This document shows positions 23,587 through 32,091 of a stretch of 64,000 nt of DNA, one piece after another (positions within the stretch are counted from its first letter, which is position 1; the number at the start of each line of letters is the position of its first letter). Location: assembly GCA_036784855.1 (NCBI GenBank), contig JAZDSV010000001.1, forward strand, positions 62,001 through 126,000, read 5' to 3'. A program made the position numbers and the translations under genes. Under the pieces are notes generated by a model that made no database searches, was not told where the DNA came from, and saw only the letters and a program-made list of their open reading frames with translations. Source of the DNA: Aphelidium insulamus. Taxonomy: Eukaryota; Aphelidiomycota; Aphelidea; Aphelidiaceae.

Positions 23587-24169
23587 ATGGGAAATAACAA
23601 GCCACGCGGTCTGCAGGCTGCACGCAAGCTACGCACACACCGCCGCGAACAGCGCTGGGCCGACAAGCAGTACAAGAAGCGCGCCCTGGGCACGGCCTAC
23701 AAGTCGTCTCCGTTCGGTGGCTCGTCGCACTGCAAGGGCATTGTGGTGGAGAAAATGTGCGTGCGTATAGCCTGCGATCCGTGCCTGCTGTGCCGGGCGA
23801 AGCGGGCGTTGTCATCACTATTGCGTCTAACTCTTGTATCAGTGGTGTCGAGGCCAAGCAGCCCAACTCGGCTATTCGCAAGTGTGTGCGTGTCCAGCTG
23901 ATCAAGAACGCCAAGAAGGTTACCGCCTTCGTGCCCGTACGTGGTGAAATATTCTATGAATTGTGTCTAGTGCATGGTAATTTACCGTAATGCAGAATGA
24001 CGGTTGCTTGAACTTTGTCGAGGAGAACGATGAGGTGCTGATTGCCGGTCTGGGTCGTAAAGGTCGCGCCACCGGTGACAAGCCCGGTGTGCGATTCAAG
24101 GTGGTCAAGGTGTCGGGTGTGTCGCTGCTGGCGTTGTGGAAGGAGAAGAAGGAGAAGCCGCGATCTTAG
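23587..24169 (+). CDS. RPS23: 40S ribosomal protein S23 (uS12)
   Basis: Decoding-centre protein of the small subunit, 145 residues. Exons are 23587-23756, 23843-23936 and 23996-24169 (introns 86 and 59 nt). Nearly every block is invariant: [54 protein letters not shown], then [17 protein letters not shown] and the ending EKKEKPRS. The VPNDG segment holds the proline hydroxylated in other eukaryotes; the second intron falls exactly between Pro and Asn of this motif. Confidence 0.97.
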
Positions 24170-24272
24170 AAGGCGTGTCTCCCAATGCACCCGGCAGATA
24201 TTACACAAAAAATATTACAGCCCTTCTCATTGATTTGTTGAGCTAAAGAAATACTTGAATACACTTTTTTCA

Positions 24273-25448
24273 ATGATGAAGAGAAAGGCGCGCGGCTTTA
24301 GCGTTGTCGACGCGGCAGAGTTGGCAAGCTTTTATGGCGGTGGTGGGGGAGGTGATGCTGGCGATGCCGCTGACGCGTCCGCATCAGCTGGGGAAGAGTC
24401 GGCCGAGAGCGAGCATGACTCCAATTACAGCAGCGACGCCAGCAGTGATATCGATGATGATATCGAGGAACCGACAGCTACACATACGCCACGCGTGCAG
24501 GCGGTGCAGGTGGTCGAGTTCACAGAGTCTGGGCGGCAAGGAGCGGGGCAGCAGCGCCGCAGTCAGCAGCGCGACTATCACCGCTTCATGTCTAGCCGGC
24601 CTGGCAAGATTTTCTCCACCTCCACCTCGGCCACCAGCTGCCCAGGCAATGACCGCGACAAGCACACACCGCTGACAGGAGAAGATCTGGCGGAAGAGGC
24701 GCGCATGACCGCGCTGGACAAGGAGCTGGACCAGCTGCTGCAGGTCGGAGGTTCCGTGCGCCAACTGCTGCAAGCCAACTCCACCGCCGATCTGAACCGG
24801 CAGCTGGAGGCGGTGGCCGCATCGGAGTTGCACGGCCGCGACCGACGCGCCTACCAGCAACACAAACTGGCCGAGCTGGGTCTGCGGCGGTCTGCGTCGG
24901 CCCCTGCTCCACGGGACGGTTCCTCACGTGACACCGTGACGATACCGCGCCGCATTGCCGCGGGCATGCTGCAAAAGTCGCGACATCGTTACCAGCGCGA
25001 ACTGGCTGCCGTGCGCGACAATGACGGCGTGCTGGCCGCCTCATCCGCACCCACCAGCGCCTCACTGCCACTGTCATCGTCGTCGGGCATCGGAGGCGCC
25101 CATGTGAAGGCCAGCAAGGGCGTGCTGCTCACCTCGCTGTCGCACCCGATGCAGGCGCATGCGGCTAAACGGGAGCGTGTGGTGCAGCAGAAGCGTGCCA
25201 TGGGCATCAATCCCGACATGCGCGGCTGGGCAGAGCGCGGCATGAAGATGGCCACTGGACGCTTCCGGAACGGTCAACTCACACTCAGCCAGCGGGATAT
25301 TGACGCCGTCGCTGCCACTTCAACTCGGCCCGCCGACAAAAAGAAGAGCAGCAAGAATGGCACAAGTGGTGGTGGCAGCAGCAGTTGTGGGAAGAAGGTC
25401 AAAAAGTTTGGCGCGGGAAAGAACAAGAAGAAACGTCGGTATTCATAG
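24273..25448 (+). CDS. Basic nucleolar-type protein, candidate FAF1/C1orf131-like ribosome-biogenesis factor
   Basis: Single exon, about 391 residues. The N-terminus is acidic and Ser-rich; the middle has DLAEEARMTALDKELDQLLQ and a disordered Ser/Ala stretch; the C-terminal third is very basic, with ERVVQQKRAMGINPDMRGW, MKMATGRFRNGQLTLSQRD and a Lys-rich end (KKFGAGKNKKKRRYS). The combination of a GxFRNGxLxLS motif with a basic tail resembles yeast Faf1 and human C1orf131, which act in small-subunit pre-rRNA processing, but similarity is limited and I treat the assignment as tentative. There are two ATG codons in tandem at 24273 and 24276. Codon use is the normal GC-rich local style. Confidence 0.6.
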   Translation: MMKRKARGFSVVDAAELASFYGGGGGGDAGDAADASASAGEESAESEHDSNYSSDASSDIDDDIEEPTATHTPRVQAVQVVEFTESGRQGAGQQRRSQQRDYHRFMSSRPGKIFSTSTSATSCPGNDRDKHTPLTGEDLAEEARMTALDKELDQLLQVGGSVRQLLQANSTADLNRQLEAVAASELHGRDRRAYQQHKLAELGLRRSASAPAPRDGSSRDTVTIPRRIAAGMLQKSRHRYQRELAAVRDNDGVLAASSAPTSASLPLSSSSGIGGAHVKASKGVLLTSLSHPMQAHAAKRERVVQQKRAMGINPDMRGWAERGMKMATGRFRNGQLTLSQRDIDAVAATSTRPADKKKSSKNGTSGGGSSSCGKKVKKFGAGKNKKKRRYS

Positions 25449-25476
25449 TTGTCAATACATATGTATACGTACGTTT

Positions 25477-25680
25477 TGATTGATTATTTATTCATTAAAC
25501 GTATCTAACCGGTCGGTCATGACGTTGCACCGTTGGTTGCCCGAGTGCGTGTTGACATATACAAAATATACTTCAGTTCACAGTGATGGACTCCATGCGG
25601 AGTAAAGCGGTGTGGTCAGCCATCGCACTGCGTGAAAAAGTTTGCAAGTACTGCTGCCGCTTGTGGATGTTGTAGTATCA
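25477..25680 (-). mobile_element. Second 5'-truncated LINE 3' end
   Basis: The reverse complement matches the 3' part of the fragment at 1346-1540 with no mismatch that I can find over almost 200 bp, including the end of the coding frame, its TGA, the 3' UTR and the start of an AATC-type tail. The two copies differ in truncation point and tail. No clear target-site duplication flanks this copy, unlike the first, so a deletion or rearrangement may have removed one side. It abuts the truncated end of the secreted-protein paralog on one side and lies about 30 bp past the FAF1-like stop on the other. Confidence 0.85.
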
Positions 25681-26403
25681 GTAACGTCTACCACTAAATG
25701 CATGCCGAAAATATATTTGATCCTTCTCTTCCATTATTGTGTCATCATTGGAGGTCTGAATTGATGGTTCGATTAGTGTCAGGTCGGAAAGGCAAGCCTT
25801 GCAAGCATGAAACGTGTAGTTCATGAACTTGTTTGCAATATTATCTTGCTGGATGAAATCAGGATCAAACATAAAGCCGGAACGGGGCCATACAACTGTC
25901 CCCACCATCGGAGGAGTTGCTGTCAAGTTTGTACACGCTTGAATTCTGATAGCTGAATTTAGGTTTTCAGGAAAAAGTCGCTGCATTAAACGGACACGAA
26001 TTAGCGTCCATGCTAAACCCAACTGCCTAATTGCGCAAGCTTTGCCTTTTCGTAACATATTTCCCAGAAAAGTAGGCGCTCCACTTTTATCGTCACAAGT
26101 TGGAGCGAATAGTATGATGCTATCCTTCACGTCCCCAAAGTATTCTTTAAACTGCTTTATCACCACCTGAGTCATTAAGCGATCGAGGTTGATTACTCTT
26201 TTTTTGATTACACCACCGTGTGCCTTGATGGTAACTTCATCTTTCAAATTCGGCAATTGTCTGGACTCTGGAAACTCACGCAATATAGAATTTATCCAAA
26301 TGTTCTGGCAAACTTGCGGACTTACGACACTGCCGATAGCGAAACGGACTGTAGACAGCTTTATGACCAATATAAAAGCAAGAGCGAACGCCGTGGCATG
26401 CAT
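25678..26403 (-). pseudogene. Truncated paralog of the secreted protein at 27107-28195
   Basis: An uninterrupted frame of 241 codons beginning with a signal peptide (ATAFALAFILVIKLSTVRFA). It aligns along its length with the 362-residue neighbour; the most similar block runs from QFKEYFGD through RVRLMQRLFPE and GTVVWPRSGFMFDP to ACLSDLT, by eye about 70% identical. After SGRRY the frame ends at a TGA supplied by the first bases of the LINE fragment, so the last 120 or so residues of the paralog are missing. The truncated product might still be secreted, but I regard it as a broken copy. Confidence 0.8.
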
Positions 26404-26872
26404 TTGTGACGACTTTAGAAACTGAAACTTTGAGCGCGATTCCCGCCACTCTTGATGCCGCTTGATCGATCTATCCAGAGAAATCGATTGGCTGTGGCTG
26501 ATCTGCCTAATCGTAGATGAGAAGATTAAATCTATCCAGAAATTTTCACAGGCACAGAAACGCGACTAATAAGAACGAATTTCGCAACAAGTATGCTTCA
26601 AATAAAAAGTTAAGCATTTTGAATGATTGTGTCTCGTCAGCATCCACCACATCTACTTCCATGTATTCACGATACAATAAAGAAAGGCATCTTATCTTAC
26701 ATGAATGGATCAGGAAACGTAACAAGGCATCTTATCTTACATGAATGGATAAGGAAACGTATAGTAACTGTCCATAAGATAAACATGCATAAACAAAGAA
26801 TATTGTCTGTGTACATCAAAAAGACAACGCTGTTGAATGAAGAGTGCGCGACGGTGAACTGACGAGGACCGC
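26404..26872. other. Duplicated non-coding segment upstream of the truncated paralog
   Basis: This gap is a diverged copy of 28196-28543. Shared stretches include aatcgattggctg, gattaaatct and gtgaactgacgagga. It therefore carries a duplicate of the secreted-protein promoter region. It also contains a tandem direct repeat with a 40-bp period at about 26684-26763. Confidence 0.7.
26684..26763. repeat. Two-copy tandem repeat, 40-bp period
   Basis: The unit beginning aaggcatcttatcttacatg occurs at 26684 and again at 26724, nearly identical through gaaacgta. It lies inside the duplicated non-coding segment but I do not see it in the sister copy at 28.3 kb, so it probably arose after the duplication. 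Confidence 0.75.
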
Positions 26873-26997
26873 TCATGGCTTGTTGATGGATCCGGCCGGC
26901 TGATCAGTTCCACCAGTCACAGTATCCGGCTTTGCCGTACCAGCATTATTGCCCGTAGATGACTGCACGAGGTGCGGGTGTGTGCAGCGGGCGGTAG
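26873..26997 (-). pseudogene. Orphan 3' fragment of the endosulfine gene
   Basis: This segment is highly similar to the end of the endosulfine last exon (28544-28670), including the coding end near NNAGTAKPD and the TGA. Similarity fades at about 26997, and a small length difference relative to the parent breaks the equivalent frame. It marks the edge of a segmental tandem duplication that carried the endosulfine tail together with the downstream secreted-protein gene. Confidence 0.85.
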
Positions 26998-27106
26998 CTA
27001 ATCAATTAGCTGCAGGTGCATAATTAAAATGATTTATTCAGACTCAAGTAAATTATGCCGCAATACAAATGCGAGTGATTGTATGCGCACAGGGTCGGAA
27101 ACTCTG

Positions 27107-28195
27107 CTAATGTTTTTTCATTTTATCGCCGCCAAAATTCAATGCATCAAGGTTCATATTGGCGTATGGATTATTTGCACATTTTCGGAATCGACATTCC
27201 ATTAACTCTTGCCCAAACCAGAAGATTTTAATTTCGTTCAATATTCGGTGATGGCGAAAGTGCTTTTCCGCAGACCATTGGAGCGCATAGTTGGTGTGGT
27301 GGGTGTAAAGCACTCCATGCCAGCTCGTAATTGCCAGCAAAAATTGGTGACCAAACGGTCGGTCAAAATTATATTTTGTCCGTTCTTCAGCAGTCAGTTT
27401 GTGTTCATTGATTTGAAAGGTCTGCAAGCCAATGGGCGTTGATATTTGTTCTAGTACATCCGCGTTCCACGATCTTAGATACGGCCACTTAGTATGTGGA
27501 TTTTCAAATATCACTCTCGGAGACGTTTCGATAATTTTGTCATCCTCTGACGTTTCAATCCATGATTCTGTTGGCTCTGTCAAGTCGAAAAGGCAAGCCC
27601 TGCAGGCGTAAAACGTATAATTCATAAATTCTTCTGCAATATTATCGAGATTGCTGTAGGCAGGATCAAACATAAAGCCGGAACGGGGCCACACCACTGT
27701 TCCTACCAGTGGAGGAGTCGCTGTCAAATTTGTGTATGCTTCGATTCTTATCGCCGAGTTAGGAATTTCTGGAAACAGGCGCTGCATTAAACGGACCCTA
27801 AGCAGGGCCCATGCTAAACCAAATTGTTTAACTGTGCAAGCCTCGTCCTTTTTTAACATATAGCCCTCGAAATTTGGTACTCCACTCATGTCACAACTTG
27901 CCACGAAATTTACGGTACTATCTTTCCAATCGCCAAAGTACTCTTTAAATTGATTCCTTGTCACGTATTGTAGTAAGCGACCGATTTCATTTATGGCTAA
28001 TTCATTATCTACACTCTCAATTCCTTCATCGTGCAAATTCAAAAGCGCTTCAGATTCTGGAAACTCGCGCAATACAGCATTTGTCCACAAATTGGTGCAA
28101 TCTTGCCAAACTGAATTATCAATACTGCTACCAATAGCGAAATTGAATGCAGCCAATATCAAGACCAACATCGCAGTAAATATTTCGACGTGCAT
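27107..28195 (-). CDS. Putative secreted glycoprotein of unknown family
   Basis: Single exon, 362 residues, start 28195. A hydrophobic signal peptide (FTAMLVLILAAFNFAIGSS) is followed by a mature protein with no membrane segment, scattered Cys (including YACRACLFDL and ECRFRKCA) and N-glycosylation sequons NLT and NYT, all consistent with secretion. Distinctive blocks are FKEYFGDWKD, RVRLMQRLFPE, GTVVWPRSGFMFDP and SWHGVLYTHHTNYALQW. I recognise no known domain. It is AT-richer than neighbouring housekeeping genes and intronless, which could mean recent origin, transfer or relaxed codon use. A truncated paralog lies just downstream, so it belongs to a small expanding family. An effector, cell-surface or sexual-stage role is possible but unproven. 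Confidence 0.7.
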   Translation of the reverse strand: MHVEIFTAMLVLILAAFNFAIGSSIDNSVWQDCTNLWTNAVLREFPESEALLNLHDEGIESVDNELAINEIGRLLQYVTRNQFKEYFGDWKDSTVNFVASCDMSGVPNFEGYMLKKDEACTVKQFGLAWALLRVRLMQRLFPEIPNSAIRIEAYTNLTATPPLVGTVVWPRSGFMFDPAYSNLDNIAEEFMNYTFYACRACLFDLTEPTESWIETSEDDKIIETSPRVIFENPHTKWPYLRSWNADVLEQISTPIGLQTFQINEHKLTAEERTKYNFDRPFGHQFLLAITSWHGVLYTHHTNYALQWSAEKHFRHHRILNEIKIFWFGQELMECRFRKCANNPYANMNLDALNFGGDKMKKH

Positions 28196-28543
28196 TTATG
28201 ACAATTGTAGAAAGCGAAGCTTGGATTCTCACTCTTTATCACCAAATGATTGATTTACGATCCAGCGTAATCGATTGGCTGATCGTTGACGAGATGATTA
28301 AATCTCTCCACTACGTTTCAGTGGCACAACCAATTCCGCAGCTTGCCGTATGTTCCTACTCTTGATTACAATATATTATAATTACTATATATGAGGAAAA
28401 TACGTTGCCAGCTGTTCGCGCAGTCTCTTCGCAGATACAGGCACAAATAATGTCAGGGAGTGAACAGACACGCAAAACATATAAGAAAAAACGACAACTC
28501 TGTTGAAATGGAGTGTGCGCGACGGTGAACTGACGAGGACTGC
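28196..28543. other. Intergenic region between endosulfine and the secreted-protein gene
   Basis: 348 bp forming the endosulfine 3' flank and the promoter of the secreted gene. A diverged copy lies at 26404-26872. No other element seen. Confidence 0.55.
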
Positions 28544-29220
28544 TCATGACTTGTTGATGGATCCTGCCGGCTGATCAGTTCCGCCGGTAACAGCATCCGG
28601 CTTTGCCGTGCCAGCATTATTTCCCGTAGATGACTGCACGAGGTGCGTGTGTGCAGCGGGCGGTTGCTGATGGTTACTGGCCGCTTGCGGGTTCGAATGC
28701 GGTATCATCTCGGGTGACGGATGAACAGAGCCAACGGCGGCAGATCCAGATTTGCCCGCCTTGTAGAGCGCATAGTCGCCAGAGTCAAAGTACTTTCGTT
28801 CCTGTCACACGCGCCGTGAATACGATAGTGTAGATAAAGTTGTATAGGTACATATACATAATATATGACTATGAAGCTGAGCGGTGTGCAATCCACTCCC
28901 ACCTTTAGCTTGTGGCCAACGAGATCCTTCTTGGCGGGCAGCTTGCCGTACTTTTGAAATATGAGCTTCTCCTCCTCAGTCATCTTCTGCAGCAGTGATG
29001 CAACCATGTGAGTGGGCGCATAGTTGAGTGCGTGTGTGTATGAGAGCAGGCATTCATTGGTACAACATGGCACACAGAGCGCGGCACACACGCCCGCAGT
29101 GTACACAGCACAGATACCAGCTGCACAGCAGATATAACACATTCATGCAGCCACACTTACAGACATGTCTGGCGGCGGGGCGGCTGCTTTGGCGCCCGGT
29201 TTTGATGCGGCGGCCGACAT
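28544..29220 (-). CDS. ENSA: Endosulfine / ARPP19 family (Greatwall substrate, PP2A-B55 inhibitor)
   Basis: Small disordered regulator of 133 residues. Exons are 29220-29161, 28986-28903 and 28801-28544; introns 174 and 101 nt. The family core is intact: EKLIFQKYGKLPAKKDLVGHKLKERKYFDSGDYALYKAG in the protein's middle, where FDSGDY contains the serine phosphorylated by Greatwall/Rim15-type kinases. Phosphorylated endosulfine binds and inhibits PP2A-B55, promoting mitotic entry or quiescence. The exon 2/3 junction falls directly before ERKYFDSGDY. The C-terminal half is a Ser/Pro/Gln-rich tail, whose coding end has been copied to 26873-26997. Confidence 0.93.
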
Positions 29221-29669
29221 TTTTTGTGCAATCAAGTGGACGCAAGTATTAATAGAGAGAGTTGTGGACACTGATCAGGTTACACACACTCCCGCACACA
29301 TCATTGTGCAATAATCTTCAATACTGCCACTACAAGGCAAAAAGTATAGTAGCAGTAGATATAAGTTGTAGTTGGTAGCACAAGCTGACAACCAACTAGC
29401 TTCACAGATGAATCTCTCCTGCATGCGTTGAGTTGCTGGTGCCAGCTCTGAATAAGCGTATTAAGCAGCGGGCAAGTTATATCACAGCCTTTGTTTGCTC
29501 ACCACCAGAATGTTAACTGGTAACTATATGAACCAACTATATCTCATCAACTATATCTCATGTCCGTTGAACCCTTTGACGATGTGCCAGTTTCAGGTCT
29601 GCAGCGGTTAAAAGTAGTCAGACCGTATTGAATACTTCATCTCTCAATCACTTTCATTGCAATTCGAGC
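29221..29669. other. Divergent promoter region, endosulfine / SSRP1
   Basis: About 450 bp between two head-to-head genes. A short duplicated motif (aactatatctcat) occurs twice near 29534-29560. Otherwise nothing recognised. Confidence 0.4.
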
Positions 29670-31839
29670 ATGATGGCCCAGAGTGCCGGCAACGTCTACG
29701 AGTATGATCAGATATTCATGGGCGGCCGCTTCTTCTCGGTACATATGCATATACACTCTATATCTATTATATGCATCTATGACTTCATGCTGATGTATAC
29801 ATAAGACGCTGCAGAATGCCGGCAAGATTCGGTTCGCAGACGGCGGCGTCGGGTGGAAGGACGGCAAGACGGGCAAGGTGGAGACTATTCGCGGCACAGA
29901 CATGCGGCGGTTGCAATGGCTGCGCGTCTCCAAGGGGTTCGAGGTGCGCATAGCGTGCAAGAATGGCCAGGTGTACAAGTTTGATGGGTTTGCTCGGGAG
30001 GCACGTACTATATAAATATATGTATATGTATTAAATATAACTTTATTGCCATATATGCATGTGAATAATTTCATTAGGTGTACGATGAACTGAAGCCGCT
30101 GTTCAAGCGCAACTACGACCTGGACTTGGAGACCAAGGAAGTGTCGTTGAGAGGTTGGAATTGGGGTCGCACTGACTTTCAAGGTAAATACTATTGTCTT
30201 CGTTTTCATATAATAATGCTTTTGCTTTAGGAAATGCACTCTTCTTTGAGGTGGGAAACAAGCCCATGCTTGAGGTGCCTCTGGGGGAAGTGGCCAATAC
30301 TGCCATGGCATCCAAAACTGAGGTGTCAATAGAGTTCAAGTTGCCTTCGGCCGACGAATTGGCAGACAATCGAGAGGCCAAGCGTGGCGACCAGCTGGTG
30401 GAAATGCGGTTTTACATTCCAGGTGGCGCGGCAACCACTCCGCCTGCATCCACGGCCGCATCGGTGGACGGGAATGAGGACAACGATGTTGACATGGAGG
30501 ATGCTGCGGCTGTGACGGCCACCTCTCCCGACGGCGCCGAGACTGGTGAGGCCGATGCAGCCACTCAGTTCTACGACATGATCAAGTCCAAGGCCGACGT
30601 GGGCATGGTTGTGGGCGAGTGCATCGTGCCGTTCCATGAGCTGCCGTTTGTCACGCCGCGCGGCCGCTACGAGGTTGAAATGTTTGACGAGTTTCTGCGC
30701 ATGCACGGCAAGACCTACGACTACAAAATACTCTACAAGAACATCAAGCACATATTCCTACTGCCCAAGTCCGATGATCTGCATATGCTGTTCGTGGTGG
30801 GTCTGGAGCCGCCTATTCGCCAGGGACAGACGCGCTACCCATTCCTGGTGATGCAATTTCTGCGCGACGAAGACATTGAGATGTCACTCACCATCAGCGA
30901 GTGCGTTTAATTGCACTATAGTGGTTAGTTTGAATTAACTGCTGCAGAGAGGATTTGAAGAACAAGTTTGGCGGCCGGCTACAACAAAAGTACGAGGCGT
31001 CCACTGCCGAAGTTGTGTCCTCGGTTTTTCATGTCATGACCAATGTTCCCCTTCAGGTGCCGAGCGGCTTTAAAAGGTGTGAACTGATTTTCATTATAAT
31101 CAACTTTAACATTGCAGCCACTACGGCGCCGAGTCCGTCAAGTGCAGCCAAAAGGCCAACGAAGGCCACTTGTACCCGCTGGCAGACTGTCTGCTCTTCC
31201 TGCCGAAACCGACGCTGTACATGGCGTACGCAGACATATCGCTGGTGCAGTTTAGCCGGGTGGGCGGCGGTGCCGGACTGTCGCGCACATTCGACATGTC
31301 CATCACGATGAAGCGCGGCACCGACCAGGCATTCAACAATATTGCCAAGGAAGAGTTTACCGCACTGGAGGCCTACTTGAAGCGCGCCAATGTCCGAGTC
31401 AAGCAGGATTTCGCCGCGGATGAGGTACTATTATTTAGTCATTGGTGTAATTGGGTGGTGTGATAAACTCCGTCTGCAGATGGCGTTTGCAGATGGCGGC
31501 TCCTCCGAGTCAGACAGCGAGAACCAGCGCGGTGGACGTTCGGCGGCCAAGGCAGCAGCGGCGGCCAACATGCAGGCGGGCGGTGATGATGACGATGACG
31601 ACGACGAGAGCGACGACGAGGACTTTGTGGACGATGCGCAGAGCGACGACGTCGAAGAAGAGTACAATGAGGACTATGAGTCCAGCGGCGACGAGGAGGA
31701 TGAAGCCGATAACAACAATGCGGACAAATCGACTGCTCCCACTGACAAGCAGTCCAAGAAGACCAAGAAGGCGGCGTCGGCAAAGACATCTGCTCTCAGT
31801 GAGCAAGTTGCCGAAAGCAGCGACGACGAAGACGACTAG
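29670..31839 (+). CDS. POB3: FACT complex subunit SSRP1 / POB3
   Basis: Histone chaperone partner of SPT16 that reorganises nucleosomes during transcription and replication. Exons are 29670-29738, 29806-30000, 30078-30183, 30231-30900, 30948-31076, 31118-31424 and 31480-31839; 611 residues. Landmarks: GKIRFADGGVGWKDGKTGKVE (N-terminal PH-like domain), VSLRGWNWG, a central double-PH region with TPRGRYEVEMFDEFLRMHGKTYDYKI and LEPPIRQGQTRYPFLVMQF, then SLVQFSRVGGG. The C-terminus is a long acidic Asp/Glu/Ser tail without an HMG box, as in fungal Pob3, where Nhp6 supplies that function. The 30001-30077 intron needs a GC donor. The second exon could start at 29806 or, less likely, 29815. Confidence 0.94.
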
Positions 31840-32091
31840 ACGGTGTCTCTGTGACACTAACTGTCTCTGCCTTGTACTTTGACACACCCACACACAAACA
31901 CACGCATCTCACTGTCACATGCACGGCTCAATAAATATCTCTGCTTATCGTCCATGCGCACACTCATCGCTTCCGCGAGAAGGCGCGGTGACGTGTCGCG
32001 GCGATGTGGCTGGGGGGAATATATTTCCGTCTGCTCGCGCCACACACTCTCTTCATCTCTCTCCCACTAGTCGAACCCTCTCCAGCACTGC

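Noticed and set aside
28670-28710. tRNA B-box-like sequence gggttcgaatgc
   Set aside because: It falls inside the endosulfine last exon, and no matching A-box or acceptor stem could be found around it.
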